A stretch of 7,186 nucleotides of DNA from DASSWG01 sp041689995 (GTDB lineage Bacteria > Bacteroidota > Bacteroidia > Flavobacteriales > Flavobacteriaceae). The notes beneath the pieces were generated by a model. The model saw nothing but the letters and a program-made list of their open reading frames with translations. It searched no databases and had not been told where the DNA came from. Both the position numbers and the translations under genes were made by a program. The DNA lies in the NCBI GenBank assembly GCA_041689995.1, contig JBDNFD010000111.1, positions 1 to 7,186 on the forward strand, read 5' to 3'. Positions 1-7,133 of this stretch are shown piece by piece. Position 1 is the first letter of the stretch. The number at the start of each line of letters is the position of its first letter.

Positions 1-146
1 TACAAGTGGTTCATTGAAAACTTATCCAAAAGAACATACAGATGCCCGGTAAAGAAGTCTTACTTATCGGCGGTCAATCAAGAAACCTTAGCAAAGTTAT
101 CGCTTTTATAAATCATGCACGGATTAGAATAGAGCCATTAATTTAA
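1..146 (+). other. Unassigned upstream region, possible tail of an upstream gene
   Basis: Two plus-strand frames could be coding here and I cannot decide between them. Frame 1 is open from the window edge to a TAA at 109-111 and would give a 36-residue C-terminal tail starting YKWFIENLSK and ending AKLSLL. A second frame runs from an ATG at 42 to a TAA at 144-146 (34 residues, MPGKEVLLIGG...) and stops 13 bases before the next start codon. The minus strand is closed in all frames within short distances. I recognise neither peptide. No TAnnTTTG promoter box is present before the hydrolase start, so that gene may be read from an upstream promoter. Confidence 0.3.
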
Positions 147-159
147 AAACCAATCAAAA

Positions 160-294
160 ATGAAAAAATTATTTATCCTTGCATTATTTTTATGTTCCTT
201 TTTTAAAGGCTTCTCCCAAAATACGGATTATTATGACCGAATGGAACACGTCTTTGGCAACATAGATAAAACCAAAGTTACCACGGGTTTTTAA
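160..294 (+). CDS. 5' fragment of the hydrolase gene carrying the signal peptide (44 codons before a premature stop)
   Basis: Read without correction, the ATG at 160 gives 44 residues ending TTGF, then TAA at 292-294. It has a Lys-Lys N-terminus, a hydrophobic core (LFILALFLCSFF) and a GFSQ end typical of flavobacterial Sec signal peptides, followed by NTDYYDRMEH. The start is preceded by an A-rich leader (ACCAATCAAAA), which is normal for Bacteroidota genes without Shine-Dalgarno sequences. The fragment makes sense only as the N-terminus of the downstream hydrolase: shifting by -1 continues it as LKEFGIRFNEVEAYNG, a natural continuation in this secreted-hydrolase type. It is not an independent gene. 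Confidence 0.7.
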   Translation: MKKLFILALFLCSFFKGFSQNTDYYDRMEHVFGNIDKTKVTTGF

Positions 295-3230
295 AAGAGT
301 TTGGCATCCGGTTTAACGAAGTCGAAGCCTACAACGGCATTAGCAGCTCTGATAATTTGGTGGATAAAACCCAATGGCACTCACTATATACTTCGTTGTA
401 CACGATGCGCGTGGGTTCGGTAGCACAAAATATGGCTGCCCCCGCTGCGGTGTTCGACAACTTAGAAAGCCAACAAGCAAATTCCTCAGAAATATTGTTG
501 GCGGTCCAGTACTACAACTACCAACAGTATAAAGCCAATGCTTATACCAATGGTGATGTCACCATAATCAATGACCGCATCTATGATGTCGCGGGCAAAA
601 ACCCGTATGAAACCAAAACCCTATTCGCCATAATCCCACTAAAAAAAGAATTGCGGGGTAGGACCTTTTCTTTTAAATTACCTAGCACGCTTATTTACAC
701 TAATACGGGATTGACTTTGAACCAGGTGCAAGTGGATTTTGGCAATGGCCAAGGCTATCAAACCATATCGTTCAACATCGCCAAAAATGTTACCTATAGT
801 TCTGGAGGTGAAAAGGAAATCAAGGTGAAATTTGTGTATAACGGTGGGTCTACTTTATACAGCCACTCCAAGATTTGGGTGGATTATGTGGCGCCGTCGG
901 TGAAACAGGTCCGGTTCAATGGCACGGGCATCGATACCCATGTCATTGTCGGTGATGCTTGGCAAGGAAGCTCGGCCACGGGCTATGCAACGGTGGAACT
1001 GGCTCCGGGACATGCTCAGCTCACTAAACCCTTGATCGTGGTGGAAGGTTTTGACCCGGACAATAGCTTTGATTATTTTGATTTTATCAACACAGACAAA
1101 TCTGGAGGTATATATGTCGACATAGACCCAACCGGAACTATCCTTACCCTCAACCAAGCCATCGAAGATGAGGGCTACGATTTGGTGTTTGTCAATTTTG
1201 CGAACGGCACGGACTATATACAGCGCAATGCCTATATGGTGGAAAAGGTAATAGATTGGGTCAATGTTCAAAAAACAGAAGCAGGCAGTTCCGAAAAAAA
1301 TGTGGTCTTAGGAATGAGCATGGGCGGTCTGGTGGCTCGTTATGCCTTGCGCCATATGGAAATAGACGGAGACCCAAACACCAACCATGACACCAAACTC
1401 TACATCAGCCACGATGCCCCACACCAAGGGGCCAATGTGCCTTTAGCATTTCAAGCTATGGTACGTCATTTGGTGGGTGAAGAGATAAGTCTTCCCGTAT
1501 TTCTTAGTTTGATCGATGTGAATATTGTGGACTTCACGGACATCTCCCCAGATTTGGAAGATGGTTTAGCATTATTGCAAACCCCTGCTGCACAACAAAT
1601 GCTTATTTATCAATTACAAGGCGTAGGGGACAATATTTCCGTGGATATCAGTACATTACATGGTAGTTTTGCCACGGAATATAAAAACATGGGGTATCCA
1701 CAACAAGGAGGCATCCGCAATATTGCCATTGCCAATGGTTCTGAGTGTGGCGCTTCGTTGGGCTTTGATCCTTATGATACGATAGTGCACGTCAATGAGA
1801 AAATAGATTTACCTCATTTTTTGACAAATATAGCATTAGCTATAGTCAATGGCTTATCACTAAATCCCTTGCGTTTTGTTACCTCGATTTTATCCACGGA
1901 TACAGATGTGAAAGTCCAGTTTACTGCTAAGGCCCTGCCCAATCAACAATCTAAACAAATCTATAAAGGAAAAATTTTTATTGAAAAGACTATTTTGTTT
2001 GTAATTGATGTGGAAGAACCTCTTATAGACCAAGAAACATTAAACTCTTCTTCGTCTATGTTGCCTTTGGACAATGCAGGTGGCGGAATATATAATTTGG
2101 AATTATTTGTTGAATTACCATCAGGAATGGACAGTTATGTCCTTGAGAAGCAATTTGATTTTATTCCCACTTATAGTAGTTTGGATATTGGAGGAGGGAA
2201 TCAAGTTATGAATTATGTGGACCTGACAAAATCATATTCTCCTTTGTCCCCACCAGAAACGCCAAAAAATACCCCGTTCGATAATTTTTACACAAATCCC
2301 ACAACCAGTCAAAATCATATTCAATTTACCTTAAACAATGGAAATTGGTTGATGGACGAATTACGTGGGGACGAGGCATTTTATTCTTGTGCTTCTTCAT
2401 GTGACCAATTAGAATTATTTATAACTGGTTCCGATAATTTATGCGCAACGAACACTTATAATATAAACAATCTTACAAGCGCTCCCGAAATAGAAGTAGA
2501 GTGGAGTGTTATTCCAACTACAGCAACAACAATGACCACAGTAAACAATTCCGCAACACTTACCTATAACAACCCCTTTTGGGGCGGCCTGGTCACATTA
2601 ACTGCTTCCATCAATACAAAATGTGATGATATTATTATAGAAAAGAAAATTTGGGTGGGCGGTCCATCTGTGATAGCTAAATTAAATGATGGCAAATACA
2701 TTTCCCACATTGCACCAAATTCCGTATGCAAATACCAACAAATAAAAACTAATATGATTATAAATGGTGAAACGAATGTAATATGGACATTGTTAAACTC
2801 ATCGCAGATAACTTTATGGCACCAAGTAGATAACAACCTTAGTTTTTATCTTTGGGAAGATAACCAAACCGCAACTTTTAGACTTACGACCACTAATAAT
2901 TGCGGAACGACCACAAGGGATTACACTTTTGTTGCGGAAGATTGTAGCGGTGGCGGGAACGATCCGTGTGATCAGTCTTTTTTTGTATCGCCCAACCCTG
3001 CCAACACCATTATTGAGATCACCTCTAATATTCCTGCTCCTTGCCCACCGGTATTGGGAAGGACGGCACAGCCCTCAACAGCGGTCCTCTACGACTTTAC
3101 AGGAAATTCAGTTCGTAGCAAAACCCCTGCAGAAGGGAAAATGAGTGTGGAAAAACTAAAATCAGGGCATTACATCCTTGTAATTTCCAACAATGGCGAG
3201 AAAAAGAGCCATAGGATAATAATCAATTAA
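160..3230 (+). CDS. Secreted alpha/beta-hydrolase (lipase/esterase type) with T9SS C-terminal sorting domain, interrupted by a single-base frameshift
   Basis: Probable exported hydrolase that cleaves ester bonds and is released or surface-anchored by the type IX secretion system; substrate unknown. Joining the frames gives about 1023 residues. A signal peptide (MKKLFILALF...GFSQ, 1-20) begins at the ATG at 160. A conserved N-terminal region follows. The hydrolase core starts near 'LIVVEGFDPDNSFDYFDF' and carries the nucleophile elbow GMSMGG (Ser codon 1317-1319) and SHDAPHQGAN just after it, as in PGAP1/lipase-like folds. A His in 'SQNHIQF' (codon 2316-2318) could be catalytic, which is inference. 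Two cysteine-containing Ig/PKD-like stretches cover about 2400-2940. The T9SS type A domain occupies about 2979-3227 (FFVSPNPANT ... LKSGHYILVIS). The frame breaks at 288-292: the signal-peptide frame stops at 292-294, and the rest is open from 291 in the -1 frame. The longest single-frame stretch opens at a TTG at 357, which is very unlikely to be a true start. If the break is real, the enzyme lacks its export signal and is a pseudogene. Confidence 0.85.
286..294 (+). other. Frameshift site at a T5 run (deletion, sequencing error or slippery site)
   Basis: The bases read GGT TTT TAA in the signal-peptide frame. A run of five T (288-292) sits directly before the stop. One extra T, or a -1 ribosomal slip of the P-site TTT codon from 289-291 back to 288-290, gives TTT TTA AAA GAG and restores a frame open to 3230. 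The site is not the classic X XXY YYZ heptamer with two slippable sense codons, because the A-site codon is a stop. A homopolymer deletion or assembly error is therefore the simplest reading. Confidence 0.75.
2979..3227 (+). other. T9SS type A C-terminal sorting domain of the hydrolase
   Basis: The last ~83 residues have the standard layout of a Por secretion tail. An opening strand with a 'xxPNP' motif (FFVSPNPANT) is followed by a hydrophobic strand (TIIEITS), a 'VLYDFTGNSV' strand where homologues usually have a VYDxxGKxV pattern, then 'LKSGHYILVI' and a basic end (KKSHRIIIN). Between the first and second strands sits an unusual Pro/Cys-rich insertion (APCPPVLGRTAQPS). Such domains direct the protein through the outer membrane and are normally cleaved off on export. 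Confidence 0.85.
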
Positions 3231-3265
3231 TCTATATTAAAAACTAATTTAATCTTTAAACTAAA

Positions 3266-3499
3266 ATGAAAATTAAAAAAATTGTATTGTCTGTTCTGGC
3301 CCTTTCTTTTGTTGTTTCCATTTCATCCTGCCGTGAAACCACGCAAGAAAAAGTCGAAAATGCCACCGAAGCTGTCGGCGAAGATATTGGAAATGCGGTG
3401 GAAGCCACGGGTGAAACCATTGAAGAAGGCGTGGACAATCTTAATGACGAAATAGAAGAAGAGCGAGCTGAGGATAGGGTGGAAGATGATCAGTATTAA
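3266..3499 (+). CDS. Small acidic lipoprotein, function unknown
   Basis: A 77-residue protein with a lipoprotein signal: basic MKIKK start, hydrophobic core IVLSVLALSFVVS and lipobox I-S-S-C, with Cys22 as the likely lipidated residue. The mature part is 56 residues, about 21 of them Asp or Glu against four Lys/Arg. It has no aromatic residue except the final Tyr. It looks like a continuous amphipathic helix with a loose repeat (ENATEAVGEDIGN / AVEATGETIEE), similar in feel to YtxH- or LEA-like small stress proteins common in flavobacteria, but no specific family is claimed. The ATG follows an A/T-rich leader 35 bases after the hydrolase stop, so read-through from that gene is plausible. I saw no separate TAnnTTTG promoter in the gap. 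It probably sits on the periplasmic face of a membrane. Confidence 0.8.
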   Translation: MKIKKIVLSVLALSFVVSISSCRETTQEKVENATEAVGEDIGNAVEATGETIEEGVDNLNDEIEEERAEDRVEDDQY

Positions 3500-3519
3500 C
3501 AACAAATGTTGTTTTCTGT
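3498..3519 (+). terminator. Possible weak terminator after the lipoprotein gene
   Basis: An A/T-rich inverted repeat overlaps the stop codon: AACAAC (3498-3503), loop AAAT, GTTGTT (3508-3513), followed by TTCTGT. The stem has only six or seven pairs, with two G-C pairs, and the T tract is interrupted, so termination would be inefficient. It is placed correctly to separate the lipoprotein transcript from the promoter at 3573-3603. Confidence 0.3.
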
Positions 3520-3572
3520 TATTCCAAATTAAATCTTTTTCGAAAGACGAGTTATTTTTTCGCTCGAACTTA

Positions 3573-3603
3573 TTGTCCCCAACATCTTATATACTTAGAT
3601 TTG
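3573..3603 (+). promoter_or_regulatory. Bacteroidota-type promoter for the persulfide dioxygenase gene
   Basis: A TTG at 3573-3575 is followed after 20 bases by TAGATTTG at 3596-3603. This fits the flavobacterial sigma consensus TTG (-33) and TAnnTTTG (-7) with the usual spacing of about 19. Transcription would begin near 3610 and leave a leader of about 55 bases before the ATG at 3666. No clear operator or inverted repeat overlaps the boxes. The match is exact at all six fixed positions of the -7 element. Confidence 0.6.
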
Positions 3604-3665
3604 TCCTGAAATCAGTTAGAAGAATTCATTGATTTTGTAAATTGAACAAATTTAAAAAAAAGATT

Positions 3666-5003
3666 ATGGAGATCAAACAGTTCAAAGATAAGCCTTTGTC
3701 GCATTTTTCTTATGCAATTGTAAGTGGCGGCGAAATGGCTTTGATCGACCCGACCAGAAATCCCCGGCAATATTATAAATATGCGGAAGAAAACAATGCC
3801 AAAATCGTAGCGGTTTTGGAAACCCACCCACATGCCGATTTTGTGAGCGGACATTTACAAATTAGCGAAGAAACTGGTGCGAAAATTTATATTACGGAAA
3901 AGACCGGTGCGAACTACAACCATATTGCTTTCGATGAAGGTGATGAATTAAAAGTAGGAAATATTAAAATCCGTCCGCTGTTAACGCCTGGACATTCCCC
4001 GGACAGCACGACTTTTGTGGCCCAAGAAAATAACGAAACTGTTTTGTTTACGGGCGATACCTTGTTCATCGGAAATGTGGGCCGACCAGATTTGCGCGAA
4101 AAAGCGGGTAATATGAAAGCGAAGCGCGTAGAGCTGGCCAAAGCCATGTACCAAACTTTGAGGTCAAAATTCAATGAATTTCCAGATGATACATTGATTT
4201 ATCCAGCACACGGAGCGGGCTCTTTATGCGGGAAAAACATGCGTGACGCCAACTCCAGCACACTGGGAAATGAACGTCAGGGAAATTGGGCTTTTAAAAA
4301 GCAAACGGAAGAAGAATTTGTGGAAGAAATACTGAAAGATCAACCTTTCGTGCCAGCTTACTTCGGATTTAATGTGGATTTAAACCGAAATGGCGCAGAA
4401 AATGTTCAAAAATCCAACTATTCCGTTCCCGTAAAAATTTCTTCATCCAAAATTGAAGACGATGCAACGATTGTAGATGTCCGAAATGGAGAATCTTTTA
4501 AAAAATCTCATTTTCCGGATAGCATAAATATAATGGCAAGGAGCGAATCCGATAAATACGAAACCTGGTTGGGAGCGGTCATAAAGCCCAAAGAAGCTTT
4601 TTATTTGGTTGTGGAAAGCGTAGACGATATCGGAGAAATTCTCGAAAGAACAGCGAAAATTGGCTATGAAAAACAAGTGAAAGGGATTATGACTTTTCCG
4701 AAGCAACAAATGGAAAATTCCGATGATCTGGATTTAGAAGATTTTAAAGAGAACAGGAATAACTATACGGTTGTCGATATTCGGAACGAAAGCGAAGTAA
4801 TGGCTGGGAAAATATTTAAGGAAGCCATCACAATTCCGCTAAATGAACTTCGTGAACGAACAGGTGAAATTCCGTCCAAAAAACCAATCGTGGTTCATTG
4901 TGCTGGGGGCTACCGTTCCGCACCGGGAAGCAGTATTTTGAAAAATGAATTTTCTGGTCAGAAGGTATATGATCTTGGAAATGCGATCAATGATTTTAAA
5001 TAA
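3666..5003 (+). CDS. CstB-like persulfide dioxygenase / sulfurtransferase (MBL fold plus two rhodanese domains)
   Basis: A cytoplasmic enzyme of 445 residues that probably oxidises persulfide sulfur to sulfite and thiol and can pass sulfane sulfur on its rhodanese Cys, protecting the cell from sulfide and polysulfide stress. Residues 1 to ~250 are a metallo-beta-lactamase fold with THPHADFVSGH (His54, His56, Asp58), TPGH (His110), FTGD (Asp131) and YPAH (His182). By analogy with ETHE1, the mononuclear iron ligands would be His54, His110 and Asp131. Residues ~258-345 look like a rhodanese domain (IVDVRNGESF...SHFPDSINI) without a catalytic Cys. Residues ~356-445 are an intact rhodanese with active loop HCAGGYR (Cys412). 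The domain order and length match staphylococcal CstB. The start is the ATG at 3666: the frame extends up to a TTG at 3642, but the extra residues (NKFKKKI) are unlike the family and MEIKQF is the usual beginning. No signal peptide. A promoter lies at 3573-3603, and no sulfur transporter or regulator gene is adjacent. Confidence 0.9.
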   Translation: MEIKQFKDKPLSHFSYAIVSGGEMALIDPTRNPRQYYKYAEENNAKIVAVLETHPHADFVSGHLQISEETGAKIYITEKTGANYNHIAFDEGDELKVGNIKIRPLLTPGHSPDSTTFVAQENNETVLFTGDTLFIGNVGRPDLREKAGNMKAKRVELAKAMYQTLRSKFNEFPDDTLIYPAHGAGSLCGKNMRDANSSTLGNERQGNWAFKKQTEEEFVEEILKDQPFVPAYFGFNVDLNRNGAENVQKSNYSVPVKISSSKIEDDATIVDVRNGESFKKSHFPDSINIMARSESDKYETWLGAVIKPKEAFYLVVESVDDIGEILERTAKIGYEKQVKGIMTFPKQQMENSDDLDLEDFKENRNNYTVVDIRNESEVMAGKIFKEAITIPLNELRERTGEIPSKKPIVVHCAGGYRSAPGSSILKNEFSGQKVYDLGNAINDFK

Positions 5004-5183
5004 ATAGCGAAGAATCCAGGGTTTGTGATTGTTCGAAATTTATACCCAGACTCAAAAAGAATATAATCAAAAAATGGGGAATACGTAGTGATTGCTCTAT
5101 TTTCCCTTGGCTAGTCTGTTAAAATGGGAAGGAGATACTGGAATATTATGAAAATAAGATAACTGACTTGAAAACAAAAGCGC

Positions 5184-6848
5184 CTATTTTGAAAGTGTTA
5201 CTATTTTTTTGAGCAGGTTGACTATCGTACGTGCATTTTCAATATTCTGGGCTTGTATGGTGAAATCATCTTGATAATTCTTAATGACCCCATCCTCATA
5301 ATATTGAATGATTTTTTCCATATAATTTGTATTTGCCTTGACATATACATTTTTGGAACTTGTTTCGAATACTATACTGAGCTGGTTCAGGTCCTTAAAA
5401 TTTCCTTCGTAAATTTTTTCCGTACTTTTCTTATCGGATATCTCAATGATTTTATAATGGAATTTGGCATTGTCCTCAGTGGAGAAGCTTTGGTCGTATG
5501 TATATTTTCCGTCGGTCAATCGGCCTATTTCGCTCGATAATTGCGCGACGAGTTCGGCTTTGGAATTACTTAGTTCGATTTTCTTACTTTGACAAATTCC
5601 AATGATTTGTTTGAATACATCTTCCAGTATAATGGCATCCTCTACTTCCGACAACTCAATGCTAAATTCATCTGTGTACTTTTGTTGTTCGCCGTTTTCA
5701 ACCAATTTCAAGAATTTTTTGCTTTCCGTGGTTTCCAATTCAAGGAAAATATTTTTTCCTTTTGTGCTATAGTTCACTACATTTTTATCGAGATCGCTAA
5801 AGTTGAAGAAGAAATTTTGTTCGACGGCCTTTTTTGGATCAGTGGTAAGTTTGTTGAATTGTACCACGCAATCGCCAGCAAAGCTTTGGTTATAGGAAGT
5901 CTCATTGATGATAATCGTTGAGATGTATTTATTAATAAATTTAATTCCGGATTCAATGAAAGCAATATCCGGAATTGTTTTTTCTATTTTCTCCTCAGAA
6001 AGGGCAATGGCCTCTTTTAGCACCTTTTGCAAGTCCCGCGCCTTTTCTACATTTTCACAATAAATCACCACATTATTGTCGAAATTCCCTTGTTGGCCGT
6101 TTTCAAAAGTTTTTACGGTGTTCAGCTTTCTGCGTGTTTCAAATTCGACCACCGAAACATCCCCTTTAGTTTCGAAAACCAAGGAATAGTGGTTGATGTT
6201 CGCCAAGTTGAAATGATAGGCGTTACTCTTTGTGTTTTTGCTGGAAACTTCGGCAATATTCAATTCTAACCTACCAGGATAGTTGGGGTTTCTAGCAATA
6301 CTTTGGTTGTATTGACGTTCGATCAAGGCCACATTGCCCACGTTTTGCTCCAACCATGCAATATGTTCTTCATAATTGGAAAGAGAGAGCCGCTTGTCGG
6401 TGATTTCTTTTGCCAGCGGAATAAGTGATTTAAATATATCGACCAATTTTCGCCCGTTGTTGATGTCCAGCGCATAAATTTCGAAGTCGTCCTGAAAATC
6501 TATTTTTTTGCGGTCTATGGTGTTTTTTATCAATTCCTGTTTTTTCTCTACCAACAATTGTACTTTTATAACATCCTTGTCGGCATAGGTTTTTACCGTA
6601 TTTATGTCTATATCGCCGGCGTTGAATTCATACAGTTCCTCTGAACTTTTACCGCTCTTCATGTTGGTCTTGACGATCAATATTTGCAACACCCCGGGCT
6701 GTGACCCGCTGACCGTTTGTGCAACCTCTTCGTCGCTGGTGGTCACCGTGGTGAGGGTGTTGGAAAGATCGTTCGTTATGCTCGTGAAATCTTGAGCCGG
6801 CGATGCTGTAACATACATACACAGCAAAAACATATAAAATTGTTTCAT
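5184..6848 (-). CDS. Secreted protein of unknown function made of four tandem ~135-residue modules
   Basis: A 554-residue protein whose family I do not recognise. It starts with a Sec signal peptide (MKQFYMFLLCMYVTASPAQ, cut probably after Ala18) and has no lipobox, T9SS tail or further membrane segment, so it is expected in the periplasm. The rest is four diverged copies of one module, at residues ~20-157, 158-293, 294-428 and 429-554. Each copy has an aromatic-x-x-Asn anchor (Asn76, 214, 349, 483) and, exactly 46 residues later, an aromatic or hydrophobic anchor (Phe122, Val260, Phe395, Phe529), usually within a (D/T)(D/E)F motif. A helix such as ENARTIVNLLKKIVTLS follows. Copies 2-4 also have a Y(N/D)QS motif (Tyr180, 319, 451) that copy 1 lacks. 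Each module appears to be beta-rich and closed by a charged helix. The start ATG is 6846-6848 and the stop is TAG at 5184-5186. The gene is convergent with the persulfide dioxygenase gene, and no canonical promoter box was found upstream. Confidence 0.85.
   Translation of the reverse strand: MKQFYMFLLCMYVTASPAQDFTSITNDLSNTLTTVTTSDEEVAQTVSGSQPGVLQILIVKTNMKSGKSSEELYEFNAGDIDINTVKTYADKDVIKVQLLVEKKQELIKNTIDRKKIDFQDDFEIYALDINNGRKLVDIFKSLIPLAKEITDKRLSLSNYEEHIAWLEQNVGNVALIERQYNQSIARNPNYPGRLELNIAEVSSKNTKSNAYHFNLANINHYSLVFETKGDVSVVEFETRRKLNTVKTFENGQQGNFDNNVVIYCENVEKARDLQKVLKEAIALSEEKIEKTIPDIAFIESGIKFINKYISTIIINETSYNQSFAGDCVVQFNKLTTDPKKAVEQNFFFNFSDLDKNVVNYSTKGKNIFLELETTESKKFLKLVENGEQQKYTDEFSIELSEVEDAIILEDVFKQIIGICQSKKIELSNSKAELVAQLSSEIGRLTDGKYTYDQSFSTEDNAKFHYKIIEISDKKSTEKIYEGNFKDLNQLSIVFETSSKNVYVKANTNYMEKIIQYYEDGVIKNYQDDFTIQAQNIENARTIVNLLKKIVTLSK
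5187..5564 (-). repeat. Module 4 of the four-module secreted protein
   Basis: Residues ~429-554. It has a leading helix (AELVAQLSSEIGRL), YDQSF at 451-455, YEGNFKDLNQLSIVFET (anchor Asn483), NYQDDFTIQAQNIENAR (anchor Phe529) and a closing helix TIVNLLKKIVTLSK that ends the protein. Confidence 0.8.
5565..5969 (-). repeat. Module 3 of the four-module secreted protein
   Basis: Residues ~294-428. It has a leading helix (IAFIESGIKFINKYI), YNQSF at 319-323, FFFNFSDLDKNVVNYSTKG (anchor Asn349), KYTDEFSIELSEVEDA (anchor Phe395) and a closing helix LEDVFKQIIGICQSK. Confidence 0.8.
5970..6377 (-). repeat. Module 2 of the four-module secreted protein
   Basis: Residues ~158-293. It has a leading helix (YEEHIAWLEQNVGNV), YNQS at 180-183, YHFNLANINHYSLVFET (anchor Asn214), NFDNNVVIYCENVEKAR (anchor Val260) and a closing helix DLQKVLKEAIALSEE. 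It is closest to module 4 in the FET and ENxExAR segments. Confidence 0.8.
6378..6791 (-). repeat. Module 1 of the four-module secreted protein (most diverged copy)
   Basis: Residues ~20-157. It contains YEFNAGDIDINTVKTY (anchor Asn76) and DFQDDFEIYALDINNGRK (anchor Phe122), followed by the helix LVDIFKSLIPLAKE. The YxQS motif of the other copies is missing; VAQTVSG sits near the expected place. Module edges are approximate. Confidence 0.7.
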
Positions 6849-7133
6849 GGGAATATTTTTATAGAATTAAGTTTTTTGTATGAATATTCTTAAATGCTTT
6901 ATTCGTAATGCATTATGGGAAATAAGCTTTAATGATCGCAAGATAGTCCATGCAGCAGTGAAAAAAATACCCATTTTGAGGTATTTTCGGGAGTGACTGT
7001 GGAACTCGTTTTGGAATATTCTAAAAAGAATAGGAATAATTATATCATTATGGATATGATTTGGCGAAGCTTGTTGGGGATTTTAAATAAATTTTCACTT
7101 GGCTGGGAACGGATTAGCCGATCTTGATATTTT
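6849..7133. other. Intergenic region without a protein gene
   Basis: No convincing ORF is present on either strand. One minus-strand frame is open for about 30 codons (KYQDRLIRSQPSE...) but has no good start and stops at ATGATATAA. The region holds the terminator-like hairpin at 6961-6987 and a small A/T hairpin at 7017-7032 (TATTCT-AAAA-AGAATA). No TAnnTTTG box was found on the minus strand, so the promoter of the four-module gene is not identified. Confidence 0.5.
6961..6987 (-). terminator. Terminator-like hairpin upstream of the four-module protein gene
   Basis: A perfect 8-bp stem, AAAATACC (6964-6971) pairing with GGTATTTT (6980-6987), encloses the loop CATTTTGA. Read on the minus strand, the stem runs into seven consecutive T (6967 down to 6961), the arrangement of an intrinsic terminator. 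It lies about 110 bases before the start codon of the minus-strand gene. It could end a short transcript from the right, or act in the leader of that gene. The stem has only three G-C pairs, so strength is moderate. Confidence 0.5.

Noticed and set aside
357..359. TTG codon as the true start of the hydrolase
   Set aside because: It lies inside a conserved stretch (SSSDN-LVDKTQW), lacks a signal peptide although the protein has a T9SS tail, and the in-frame sequence upstream back to 291 is family-like. The ATG at 160 with a frameshift explains everything better.
855..1271. 138-codon minus-strand ORF inside the hydrolase gene
   Set aside because: It is antisense to the catalytic core, where the plus-strand protein has clear motifs; its peptide shows no domain or signal. 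It is a shadow of the GC-richer segment.
3539..3568. Inverted repeat TTCGA...TCGAA between the lipoprotein and sulfur-enzyme genes
   Set aside because: Only five pairs with a long loop, several alternative pairings and no T tract after it. It is not convincing as a terminator or operator.
3642..3665. TTG at 3642 as the start of the persulfide dioxygenase
   Set aside because: It would add NKFKKKI-type residues not expected in the family. An ATG at 3666 gives the usual N-terminus and a normal leader after the promoter.
5098..5134. TTCCC/GGGAA pairing in the convergent gap as a bidirectional terminator
   Set aside because: A five-base stem with a loop of about 18 and no T tract on either strand.
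5589..5921. 110-codon plus-strand ORF inside the four-module gene
   Set aside because: It overlaps modules 3 and 2 on the opposite strand, where repeat conservation proves the minus-strand frame. It has no recognisable features.
6849..7022. Repeated GAATATT words at 6850, 6882 and 7014
   Set aside because: Short A/T-rich words with irregular spacing, expected by chance in this composition. No array or spacer structure, so neither a CRISPR nor iteron-like repeat.
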